A stretch of DNA of 29,318 nucleotides, from the NCBI GenBank assembly GCA_964462785.1, contig CAYWZA010000011.1:1-29318 (forward strand), in the 5' to 3' direction. Below the pieces are notes generated by a model. It had not been told where the DNA came from and did no database searches. It saw nothing but the letters and a program-made list of their open reading frames with translations. A program made the position numbers and the translations under genes. The number at the start of each line of letters is the position of its first letter. Positions within the stretch are counted from its first letter, which is position 1. This DNA comes from JACQKA01 sp964462785 (GTDB taxonomy: Bacteria; Patescibacteriota; Minisyncoccia; Phycocordibacterales; UBA2100). This document shows positions 22,676 through 29,270 of the stretch, piece by piece.

Positions 22676-23959
22676 ATGTTTAATTCGTCTAATTCCGAAC
22701 AGGAAAACGGGATGAGTATGCGCGCTGTGGCGGCGGGTACTGCTATCGTTGTTGTCATTTCATTTTTCGCAGGCGCGGCAGTCGGCTCGAAGCATGCGGC
22801 ACCCGCCGCTGCCATTGCGAGCGTCACCGGCTTTGGCGAGACGGGCGTCCCTGCAGATATAGATCTCGCCCCTGTTTGGAAGGCGTGGCAAATTATAGAT
22901 GAGCGTTATGTGCCCGCGCGTATCGCAACGAGCACCGCAACCACCACTCCGAATGGTGCGACCGACATGCAGGAGCGCGTGTGGGGGCTTATAGAAGGGC
23001 TCGCGTCGTCACTCGACGATCCGTACACCGTCTTTCTCCCGCCGGTGCAGGCAGAAATTTTCCAGGAAGACATCAGCGGTAATTTCGAGGGGGTGGGCAT
23101 GGAAATTGCAATCCGCGACAACATCCTCACGGTAGTATCGCCACTCAAAGACACCCCTTCATACAAAGCGGGGCTTAAAGCAGGCGATCGCATTTTGAAA
23201 ATTGATGAGACAGACACGCGCGGCATTACCATTGAAGCGGCGGTGAATCGCATTCGTGGTCCCAAGGGGACGCAGGTGGAATTTTTGCTCGTGCGCGACG
23301 GTGTGCCAGAGCCGCTCACTATTAAAGTGACGCGCGACGTCATCAACATCCCCACAATTCAAACCGAGATGCGCAAAGACGGCATATTTGTGATTGAGCT
23401 GTACAATTTTTCCGCTACCGCCACCGGTCTGTTCCGCACCTCGCTGCGCGAATTCGTAGAATCGGGATCAAACAAGCTTATCCTCGATTTGCGTGGCAAT
23501 CCGGGTGGCTACCTTGAAGCGGCAGTCGAAATTGCAAGCTGGTTCCTGCCGGCGGGGGAGGTTGTCGTTACCGAAGATTACGCAGACAAACAGAGCGATG
23601 TCGTGCACCGTAGCCGTGGCTACAACGTATTCAGTCCGCAGCTTCATATGGTAATTCTCGTCGATCGTGGCTCCGCATCTGCATCAGAAATTCTTGCAGG
23701 TGCGCTCAAGCATTATCATATCGCCGAGCTTGTCGGCACCAACACCTTCGGCAAAGGATCGGTGCAGGAGCTCGTCCCTATTACGCCCGATACCTCGCTT
23801 AAGATCACCGTCGCGCGCTGGCTCACCCCTGATGGTACACAGATCCCCATTGAGGGTATCGAGCCGAATGTGGTCGTGAAGCCGACCGACGAACAGATAA
23901 AAGCGGGGAAGGACACACAATTTGAGAAAGCAGTTGAAATTCTACTCAAAGCGAAGTAG
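22676..23959 (+). CDS. S41 family C-terminal processing peptidase (CtpA/Prc-like)
   Basis: 427 residues. One N-terminal membrane helix (about 16-36) precedes an extracytoplasmic part: the N-terminal helical region, a PDZ domain (about 120-200, with SYKAGLKAGDRILKID), and the S41 protease domain. The latter has LILDLRGNPGGYLEAA, then GSASASEILAGAL (332-344) with the nucleophilic Ser (probably Ser335), and Lys360 in TFGKGSVQ as the general base. Such enzymes trim envelope proteins from the C-terminus. All catalytic features are present. ATG 22658 (MAYLKAMF) is the alternative start. Its stop overlaps the -10 box of rplI. Confidence 0.92.
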   Translation: MFNSSNSEQENGMSMRAVAAGTAIVVVISFFAGAAVGSKHAAPAAAIASVTGFGETGVPADIDLAPVWKAWQIIDERYVPARIATSTATTTPNGATDMQERVWGLIEGLASSLDDPYTVFLPPVQAEIFQEDISGNFEGVGMEIAIRDNILTVVSPLKDTPSYKAGLKAGDRILKIDETDTRGITIEAAVNRIRGPKGTQVEFLLVRDGVPEPLTIKVTRDVINIPTIQTEMRKDGIFVIELYNFSATATGLFRTSLREFVESGSNKLILDLRGNPGGYLEAAVEIASWFLPAGEVVVTEDYADKQSDVVHRSRGYNVFSPQLHMVILVDRGSASASEILAGALKHYHIAELVGTNTFGKGSVQELVPITPDTSLKITVARWLTPDGTQIPIEGIEPNVVVKPTDEQIKAGKDTQFEKAVEILLKAK

Positions 23960-23962
23960 AAT
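23934..23962 (+). promoter_or_regulatory. Predicted promoter of rplI
   Basis: TTGAAA (23934-23939), a 17-base spacer and TAGAAT (23957-23962), all overlapping the end of the S41 peptidase gene. 6 bases separate the -10 box from ATG 23969. Confidence 0.55.
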
Positions 23963-23968
23963 GCCCCG

Positions 23969-24421
23969 ATGCAAGTAATCCTATTAAAAGACGTCGCCAA
24001 GGTAGGTCGGCAGTTTGATATAAAAACAGTTGCCGACGGGTTCGCCCTCAATTTTCTGTTCCCACGCGGACTCGCCGAGCTCGCTACTAAGGAAAAGGTT
24101 GCCGCGCTTGAAACCAAGCGCTCAGAGATCGCGCACATGCAAGAGATCGGAGAACAGGCGCTCACTGGTGCAATTAAAAAGCTTGATGGGGCAACCGTCT
24201 CGATCAAAGCAGGGAAGGCGAGCGAGAGCGGCAGTCTCTATAAAGGAATTGGTGCAGAAGCAGTCGCTGAAGCGTTGAGCAAGGCGGCAGGTGCAAAAAT
24301 TTCCACCGATGTTTTCGATCTCGCACACCCAATTAAAACAGTAGGGGAGCACTCGCTCGCACTCAACCTTGGCACAACAAAAGCGACCTGCACGCTCGTC
24401 GTTGTAGCGGGGGAGAAGTAA
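23969..24421 (+). CDS. rplI: Ribosomal protein bL9
   Basis: 150 residues. The N-terminal rRNA-binding domain has the family signature MQVILLKDVAKVGRQFDIKTVADGFALNFL (split here: start MQVILLKDVAKVG, then GFALNFLFPRGLA). A long connecting helix and a C-terminal domain ending LGTTKATCTLVVVAGEK follow. Length is typical. From memory, several CPR groups lack bL9, while Parcubacteria-type lineages keep it, so its presence helps placement of this genome. It converges with the gene ending at 24438. Confidence 0.95.
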   Translation: MQVILLKDVAKVGRQFDIKTVADGFALNFLFPRGLAELATKEKVAALETKRSEIAHMQEIGEQALTGAIKKLDGATVSIKAGKASESGSLYKGIGAEAVAEALSKAAGAKISTDVFDLAHPIKTVGEHSLALNLGTTKATCTLVVVAGEK

Positions 24422-24437
24422 CAATACCTCCAGTGGA

Positions 24438-25244
24438 TCACAGTGTGGTTGGCAAATCACCAATGGGTGCAAGTTTCATCCGATTGAGGGTCGGTGAGAG
24501 TAATGCGACCAACTGACGTAGATGCTCAATTTCCTCCTCGAGGTCCGCTTCGCTATAAATCGGTTTTTCACGAAATACATATAATTTCTGATCAACCAGC
24601 TCGATATCATGTTGCCAATCTGACTCAAGAATGTGCAACAGCACATCGGGAGTAAAAATTTCCAAAGCCTCTACCTCATATCCTTCAGGGGTATGCAGTT
24701 TGAATTTTCCATCAAACGCTGCGGGGAGGGGGACTTTCGGTAAGAAAAACCCATTAAGACCCGAAAGATCTCTGTTGCGGGTGTTGTTTAAATATATATG
24801 CGGAAAAGTGCCGGAAAACACGACTTCCGAGACACAGTATTTGTAAGTGCGTCTGGTTTTTCCACTGCCAATTGTATATTGATATTGAAATATGCGAAAC
24901 GCCCTATCATGGATGGTCCCCAGCAGTGCGTTGCTTGTTGCGCGGCTATGTCCCTCCTTAAACATAAGCGCATACTCTTGAAAGTACGGTTTGCTCGCAT
25001 ACGTAAAACCATATCGAAGCGCAAGGTGTTGCCACAGTTTTTTCTCTAATTTTTGCACATAGTGCACGTAGAGCAGAATCGGCATGACTCCAAAAACCCC
25101 AAAAAATGCATACCCGAATAGTTCTGAGTCGACGACTGTTTCAGATACTATGTGTGGCACTAGAAATAAGAACAGCGCAAAAACGATACATTCGTAGACA
25201 ACCAAACTCGCGGTCGTTGCATGCACGCGATGTTGAATGTTCAT
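24438..25244 (-). CDS. DUF3137-like membrane protein, function unknown
   Basis: 268 residues. Two membrane helices (about 14-36, 41-64) are followed by a cytosolic domain with W...A.RYGFTY, ALMFKEGHSRATSNALLGTIHDRAFRIFQYQY then TIGSGKTRRTYKY, and IYLNNTRNRDLSG. This is the pattern I associate with DUF3137 and related Patescibacteria proteins (strand, Gly/Ser/Lys turn, aromatic repeat). The ending (EADLEEEIEHLRQLVALL) is a short helix likely to self-associate. No enzymatic motif is seen. A TGT-CATAAT extended -10 lies 6 bases before ATG 25244. Confidence 0.6.
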   Translation of the reverse strand: MNIQHRVHATTASLVVYECIVFALFLFLVPHIVSETVVDSELFGYAFFGVFGVMPILLYVHYVQKLEKKLWQHLALRYGFTYASKPYFQEYALMFKEGHSRATSNALLGTIHDRAFRIFQYQYTIGSGKTRRTYKYCVSEVVFSGTFPHIYLNNTRNRDLSGLNGFFLPKVPLPAAFDGKFKLHTPEGYEVEALEIFTPDVLLHILESDWQHDIELVDQKLYVFREKPIYSEADLEEEIEHLRQLVALLSPTLNRMKLAPIGDLPTTL

Positions 25245-25250
25245 AGGATC

Positions 25251-25259
25251 ATTATGACA
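25251..25259 (-). promoter_or_regulatory. Extended -10 box of the DUF3137-like gene
   Basis: On the minus strand TGT followed by CATAAT, ending 6 bases before the ATG at 25244. Confidence 0.45.
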
Positions 25260-25363
25260 GCAACCTGCTGGTAGGGCATGTTGAAAAGCGCTGAGCGCAC
25301 ATGCGCATGCTTAACTTCGGCACAGTCCGTACCTTGGGAGAAGCACGATCGAGCGATCTTACT

Positions 25364-25636
25364 TTACGCAACATCCACCACTGCGTGGCGGCGCTTGCGA
25401 CCGTCGAAACGGGTCTTCATCGTGCTGCGGAATTTGACGATGCCATCGGTGAGCGCAAAGAGGGTATGATCCTTGCCCATGCCCACATTCTTGCCGGCAA
25501 TAACGCGTGTACCGCGCTGGCGTATGATCACCATGCCGGTTTTCGCCTTGCCGCCGTCTGCGATTTTTACACCCAGATACTGGGGGTTTGAATACGTTAA
25601 GTTTTTGGCTGTTCCGCCGGCTTTTCTTGTTGCCAT
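25364..25636 (-). CDS. rpmA: Ribosomal protein bL27
   Basis: 90 residues. It starts MATRKAGGTAKN, carries the core YLGVKIADGGKAKTGMVIIRQRG then TRVIAGKNVGMGKDHTLFA of bL27, and has a basic C-terminus. The protein sits near the peptidyl-transferase centre through its N-terminal tail. Length is normal; no rplU (bL21) gene, its usual neighbour, is seen. The ATG 25636 lies 5 bases after a TATACA box that it shares with the divergent gene at 25657, so the mRNA is probably leaderless. Confidence 0.95.
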   Translation of the reverse strand: MATRKAGGTAKNLTYSNPQYLGVKIADGGKAKTGMVIIRQRGTRVIAGKNVGMGKDHTLFALTDGIVKFRSTMKTRFDGRKRRHAVVDVA

Positions 25637-25641
25637 ATATT

Positions 25642-25649
25642 TGTATACT
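25642..25649. promoter_or_regulatory. Shared palindromic -10 box of divergent rpmA and the Ada-like gene
   Basis: TGTATACT reads TATACT on + (7 bases to ATG 25657) and TATACA on - (5 bases to ATG 25636). Confidence 0.5.
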
Positions 25650-25656
25650 GTGCCCC

Positions 25657-25995
25657 ATGAATATACCCGAAGCTTGGTTGAAAATCAAGCAACTGCCTGT
25701 CAATGATTTCGCGATGCCTCTGCTTGTCATTTTTGTGGGTGTGGGGAGCTTTGGTCTGGGCAGGCTATCGGCACAGGAAGCTCAAAAACAGCCCACAGCC
25801 GTGTCTCAGGTGGCAGCGGCGGTAATGCCACAGGGAGGTACTGTGATAGCCTCCAAAACGGGCAAAAAGTACCATTTTCCGTGGTGTGCCGGAACACAGC
25901 AGATTAGTGAAAAAAACAAGATTACGTTTGCAAGCGAGGAAAAGGCTCGTGCGGCGGGATATCTGCCTGCGGGCAATTGCAAGGGGCTTCAGTAA
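25657..25995 (+). CDS. Membrane-anchored protein with Ada-like Cys mini-domain
   Basis: 112 residues. A short N-terminal part and one membrane helix (about 18-36) are followed by a Gln/Ala-rich linker and an extracytoplasmic mini-domain, residues about 63-112: SKTGKKYHFPWCAGTQQI then SEKNKITFASEEKARAAGYLPAGNCKGL. That arrangement (K/Y-H-x-P-x-C, a FASEEKARAAGY helix, then a second Cys in NCKGL) resembles the metal-binding domain of Ada and its copies on nucleases, with only two Cys kept. I infer a metal- or nucleic-acid-binding role at the cell surface. ATG 25657 is chosen because the longer frame starts in the promoter. A terminator follows. Confidence 0.65.
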   Translation: MNIPEAWLKIKQLPVNDFAMPLLVIFVGVGSFGLGRLSAQEAQKQPTAVSQVAAAVMPQGGTVIASKTGKKYHFPWCAGTQQISEKNKITFASEEKARAAGYLPAGNCKGLQ

Positions 25996-26008
25996 AAAAG
26001 CGCAAAAG

Positions 26009-26043
26009 AAAGAGGGGTTGGCTTGATGCCAACCCCCCTCTTT
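26009..26043. terminator. Bidirectional terminator hairpin
   Basis: GGGGTTGGC (26014-26022), loop TTGAT, GCCAACCCC (26028-26036), flanked by AAAGA on the left and TCTTT on the right. It separates the convergent genes ending at 25995 (+) and 26042 (-). Confidence 0.75.
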
Positions 26044-26287
26044 AGACATTTCTCACCTTAATTTTAGTGAAGATGTCTAAGGTGCGCCTGAAGAAATTTC
26101 GATGTCTCGGCGCGCTCGCGTCAGGGGTTGCCTCTTCCTCCAATCCGGGGGTAACCACGAGATCAGCTGGATCAAACGTGGACGACACCCTTCCATCCCC
26201 GAATCGCTTTGCAAGCGAGCGCCCCGTTCGCTCACTGTGCGTCTTTCGTCTCTGTGCGGCAATTTTATTCTTGTCAGTCTTCTTCAT
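26042..26287 (-). CDS. Small basic protein, function unknown
   Basis: 81 residues starting MKKTDKNKIAAQRRK, strongly basic at both ends (about residues 2-28 and 61-79). A short acidic middle (DPADLVVTPGLEEEATPD) separates them, and it ends RRTLDIFTKIKVRNV. I recognise no family. A nucleic-acid- or ribosome-binding role is possible from the charge. ATG 26287 has an AAGGA-type site upstream and lies about 30 bases below a consensus -35/-10 promoter; longer versions of the frame cross that promoter. Confidence 0.5.
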   Translation of the reverse strand: MKKTDKNKIAAQRRKTHSERTGRSLAKRFGDGRVSSTFDPADLVVTPGLEEEATPDASAPRHRNFFRRTLDIFTKIKVRNV

Positions 26288-26324
26288 TACGTCTTTTTTC
26301 CTTCTCTCGCTGCACCTGTTATAC

Positions 26325-26353
26325 AACATAACCCAAACGTAATCTATTGTCAA
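26325..26353 (-). promoter_or_regulatory. Predicted promoter of the small basic protein gene
   Basis: On the minus strand TTGACA (26348-26353), 17 bases, TATGTT (26325-26330). Its -35 overlaps the -35 region of the divergent exonuclease gene. Confidence 0.55.
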
Positions 26354-26373
26354 GATCGGTAGGGAAGTATACA
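26345..26373 (+). promoter_or_regulatory. Predicted promoter of the exonuclease gene
   Basis: TATACA (26368-26373) lies 8 bases before ATG 26382, with a weak -35, TATTGT, 17 bases upstream. Confidence 0.4.
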
Positions 26374-26381
26374 ATGCGTGC

Positions 26382-26984
26382 ATGATCGTACTCGATGTTG
26401 AATCCTCAGGAACTGAATACCACGTCCACTCAATTCTTTCACTAGGCGCGATCGAATTCGAAAACCCGACCAATCAATTTTATGATGAGTGCCGCATGTG
26501 GGACGGAGCGCATGTAATGGACGAGGCGCTTGAGGTCAACGGATTTACCCGCGACGAAATTATTGATGAAAAAAAGAAAACCGAGGCGGAATTGGTCCGC
26601 TCATTTCTAGCGTGGGCAAATGGAGTGGGGGAGAAGACGCTCGCGGGGCAGAATCCGTCATTCGATCGCGATTTCGTGAAGGCGGCCGCTGGGCGCGCGC
26701 ATATTGATTACGATCTCGCACATCGCACCATTGATACACACACACTTGCATGGATGCATATGGTGAAGCGCGGTATTGAACCACCCATTGACCCGGTGAA
26801 GCAACACTCAAAACTCAATCTCGATGCGGTGCTCAATTATACAGGCATTCCCGCAGAGCCTGAACCGCACAATGCCCTCACTGGGGCTATGTGCCATGCA
26901 GAAGTGATTGCGCGCCTTTTGTATGACAAGCCGCTCTTGCCCGAATTCTCTCACTATGAAATCCCCTGGAAAAAAGAAGCCTGA
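26382..26984 (+). CDS. DnaQ-like DEDDh-type 3'-5' exonuclease domain protein
   Basis: 200 residues of the RNase T/DnaQ exonuclease fold. The ExoI motif is DVESSG with Asp5 and Glu7. ExoII has Asp95 in NPSFDRDF. ExoIII has His163 in HNALTGAM; the Asp normally 5 residues after this His is Gly168. The fold, length and first three catalytic residues support a metal-dependent exonuclease. The lost fourth residue may lower activity, or nearby Glu/His may replace it; similar HNALxGA sequences occur, as I recall, in other Patescibacteria proteins. Its end overlaps the methyltransferase gene by 29 bases. Confidence 0.85.
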   Translation: MIVLDVESSGTEYHVHSILSLGAIEFENPTNQFYDECRMWDGAHVMDEALEVNGFTRDEIIDEKKKTEAELVRSFLAWANGVGEKTLAGQNPSFDRDFVKAAAGRAHIDYDLAHRTIDTHTLAWMHMVKRGIEPPIDPVKQHSKLNLDAVLNYTGIPAEPEPHNALTGAMCHAEVIARLLYDKPLLPEFSHYEIPWKKEA

Positions 26985-27768
26985 CAGATCGGTGTCGCCG
27001 TTAAAATCCACAGCACCTACGTCGTGGGGGCAGGTTGCGGATTGGTACGAAGATCACCTTGCGGGGGGAGATACCTACCATGAAAAAGTTATTGCGCCGC
27101 ACGTACTGCGCCTGATGGAGCCGATCAAAGGAAAGCCGATAATTGAAATTGGATGTGGTGAAGGGTATTTCACGCGTCTGTTAAAAAAGAATGGGCACAC
27201 GATCGTGGGGAGTGATATTTCTGAAGAGTTGATTCACAAGGCGCAGCAGCACAACGATGGTATTCGGTATGTTGTTGCACCGGCAGATACACTGTCGTTT
27301 GCACAAGACGTAAGCGCTGCGGGCATGCTCGCGGTGCTTACGCTTCAAAATATGGAGCGTATCGAGCCAGTGATGCAGGAAGCCGCGCGCGTACTCAGCA
27401 AAGACGGGCGCATACTCATCATCCTCAATCATCCCGCTTTTCGCATTCCACAGCGCTCGTCGTGGGGCTTTGATCAGGAGAAGGGAATGCAGTATCGTCG
27501 CCTTGATGGATATCTTTCGGCGCATGCTGCAAAAATCGATATGCACCCGGGTGCACGTGCCGGCAAGACCTATACGCACTCGTATCACCGCTCTCTGCAG
27601 GACTATTCTAAAGCGCTGCGCACTGCCGGTTTTGTAATTACTAAAATTGAAGAATGGATTTCACATCGTGTCAGTGAGCAGGGACCCCGCAAGCAAGCAG
27701 AAGACGTAGCGCGCAAAGAATTTCCGCTATTTCTTGCGATCGAAGCGATGCAGCATCCGACTCGTTGA
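26956..27768 (+). CDS. Class I SAM-dependent methyltransferase
   Basis: 270 residues. After a basic, disordered N-terminus, the Methyltransf_11-like core starts with motif I, IIEIGCGEGYFTRLL (about 61-75), then motif II, GSDISEELIHKA. APADTLSF, the LAVLTLQNMERIEP segment and motif post-III, RVLSKDGRILIILNHPAF, follow. The substrate is not predictable. ATG 26956 is chosen because the family part starts with ADWYEDHLAGGDTYHEKVIAPH; it overlaps the exonuclease gene by 29 bases in another frame, so the two are co-transcribed. Upstream in-frame starts would only lengthen the overlap. Confidence 0.85.
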   Translation: MKSPGKKKPDRSVSPLKSTAPTSWGQVADWYEDHLAGGDTYHEKVIAPHVLRLMEPIKGKPIIEIGCGEGYFTRLLKKNGHTIVGSDISEELIHKAQQHNDGIRYVVAPADTLSFAQDVSAAGMLAVLTLQNMERIEPVMQEAARVLSKDGRILIILNHPAFRIPQRSSWGFDQEKGMQYRRLDGYLSAHAAKIDMHPGARAGKTYTHSYHRSLQDYSKALRTAGFVITKIEEWISHRVSEQGPRKQAEDVARKEFPLFLAIEAMQHPTR

Positions 27769-27781
27769 TAGCGCGGACCCA

Positions 27782-27810
27782 TTGACGCATACGCTATCCG
27801 CACCTACTCT
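27782..27810 (+). promoter_or_regulatory. Predicted promoter of the secreted protein gene
   Basis: TTGACG (27782-27787), 17-base spacer, TACTCT (27805-27810). The start codon is 33 bases downstream, leaving room for a leader with a Shine-Dalgarno site. Confidence 0.5.
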
Positions 27811-27843
27811 AGAACGAGGAGGCTTATAAGGGAGAACCAGCCG

Positions 27844-28344
27844 ATGTGGAATCGCCAGCGAAAGATTGCACAACTCGCTGCAGTGCTCATGCCATTCGTG
27901 GCAGCCACGCACGGGTATGCAGGAGATGCAGAGCCGTATGAATACGCGCGGCAACCGATCTGTAATACCGCCGAGGATGCAGAAAGACTCACGCGAGTGG
28001 TCGTAGAAATTGGCATGCCACAAACGGAAGCGCTGCAACTTTTCACAGTGAAAAGTCATGGGCGTACTATTCCAACGTGCGAGATTCCCGATGTCGGACC
28101 CATCATTGTTTTGATGCCGGAGTCAGCAATAAAAAAGACACTTTCGTTTCGCGGCGTTGACTATGCGTACGTCAGAAAAGCAAAAATAGTGGCGGTACCA
28201 TGGCAGGTCAATCAGGAAACGGGTGAAAGATCCTACAGGCCACTGGGGGGAGGGGAGCACTACAAGTATGTGATCGACCTCAACCTGAATCTTACTCCAG
28301 TACAAAAGCGATTGCTGTGCACCGCATGTGATGTGGAAGCATAA
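27844..28344 (+). CDS. Small secreted protein, function unknown
   Basis: 166 residues with a signal peptide (about 1-26, ending HGYA before GDAEPYEYARQ). The mature part contains a VGPIIVLMPESAIKKTLSFRG region and four Cys (in PICNTA, PTCEIP and LLCTACDVEA), with the last two at the C-terminus. I recognise no domain. AGGGAG lies about 10 bases before ATG 27844. Single-gene unit with its own promoter and terminator. It shares secretion and disulfide-type Cys with the genes at 16583 and 29150, but no sequence similarity is evident. Confidence 0.65.
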   Translation: MWNRQRKIAQLAAVLMPFVAATHGYAGDAEPYEYARQPICNTAEDAERLTRVVVEIGMPQTEALQLFTVKSHGRTIPTCEIPDVGPIIVLMPESAIKKTLSFRGVDYAYVRKAKIVAVPWQVNQETGERSYRPLGGGEHYKYVIDLNLNLTPVQKRLLCTACDVEA

Positions 28345-28374
28345 CAGAAAAAGAAATACGCAGAAATATTTCAA

Positions 28375-28407
28375 AAGGAGCACCAAAAAGGTGCTCCTTG
28401 TTTTTTT
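28375..28407 (+). terminator. Rho-independent terminator
   Basis: AAGGAGCACC (28375-28384), loop AAAAA, GGTGCTCCTT (28390-28399), then a seven-T run after one G. Confidence 0.9.
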
Positions 28408-28814
28408 GGGGGACTGTGGTCTTGAACTCAGGATGCCGAGATACTGTGGATAACATCATGTCGCACAATATATCTTTTGCGACGTTGTGCTGAGGCAAAA
28501 ACGCCCGTGGCGTGGCATGACCACTGCCGGTATATATGGTCGGCATGCATGTGCTTCCTAGGCGCTCTGTCTCGCATGGGTGTAGTTTTTCCGCGCACAT
28601 TCATTTTGGCTGCGCCTGTGTCCCCCTGTAATCTCGCACACCCCTTATTTCGAGATTTCAATATTTTTCAGCGATTCTCGGCATGCTGACTCCCCCATTA
28701 AAAAAATCCCCAGAGGGGACATACATAGGTGCTCATCTTTATCAAATTTTTGAGGACCGGATGCTAATTCCGGTCCTCGCTACATTCGTTCTTGTGTTGC
28801 TGCGGCGCTCGTCA
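28408..28814. other. Intergenic region without recognisable gene
   Basis: About 400 bases between the terminator and the convergent gene. Short hairpins are present: GTCGCA/TGCGAC near 28459-28481, TCCCC/GGGGA near 28708-28722, and a 10-bp stem GAGGACCGGA/TCCGGTCCTC at 28752-28778 that may end the minus-strand gene. No reading frame has a credible start or protein character. Confidence 0.4.
28752..28778 (-). terminator. Hairpin possibly terminating the minus-strand gene at 28815
   Basis: Perfect 10-bp stem with a 7-base loop, 37 bases beyond the stop codon. There is no U run, so termination is uncertain. Confidence 0.4.
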
Positions 28815-29150
28815 TTAGAACGTGCGCTCCGCAGCTAACTGCTTCGGCGTGCGGCAGGTCCAGCCCCGGCGACCAGTTGTCGGGTCGCGACCCGGGTTAT
28901 TGGTCCATTTAGGGTTCGCTTCGAACCACTTAATAACGTGCTGCTCAGCGTCGCTGGCAACCAGGCCCATTTGGCACTGGACCTCAGATACCATGAATTG
29001 CAGATGAATCTCTTTGCAATCCGTGAGATCCTTGATCTTGCACACGGAGAGGACGAGGGTCATCTGCTCATCGCCAAGCTCCTGAGCCGTCGCGGGTGCG
29101 AACGTCAGGAGAAATGCCAACACTGCGCCTGTAAATGTTTTGCGCATCAT
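28815..29150 (-). CDS. Small secreted Cys-containing protein
   Basis: 111 residues with a signal peptide (MMRKTFTGAVLAFLLTFAPATA, cleavage likely before QE). The mature part has SVCKIKDLTDCKEIHLQF, then VQCQMG, and FEANPKWTNNPGRD plus GWTCRT. This Cys-spacing and hP-K-W pattern resembles small periplasmic proteins of Proteobacteria that I remember only as hypothetical. GGAGG lies 5 bases before ATG 29150, the best ribosome binding site in the window. Transfer from a Proteobacterium is possible because the gene lies next to an IS-like end. Confidence 0.65.
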   Translation of the reverse strand: MMRKTFTGAVLAFLLTFAPATAQELGDEQMTLVLSVCKIKDLTDCKEIHLQFMVSEVQCQMGLVASDAEQHVIKWFEANPKWTNNPGRDPTTGRRGWTCRTPKQLAAERTF

Positions 29151-29188
29151 GCTTTCCTCCTTCTCAATATTCAAAAACCCCTTATTCG

Positions 29189-29216
29189 AGTGTAGCGCTC
29201 TCATAACGAGGCGCAA
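29189..29216 (-). promoter_or_regulatory. Predicted promoter of the terminal secreted protein gene
   Basis: On the minus strand TTGCGC (29211-29216), 16 bases, TACACT (29189-29194), giving a leader of about 35 bases that contains the ribosome binding site. Confidence 0.4.
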
Positions 29217-29270
29217 CCACTAAATATTAGTATACATTGCATCGGGCACTTGTCAAGTTGCATGTACCTG

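Noticed and set aside
28477..28689. 70-residue plus-strand frame in the 28.4-28.8 kb gap
   Set aside because: No ribosome binding site or -10 box at the start, odd Cys/Trp composition and no recognisable protein character.
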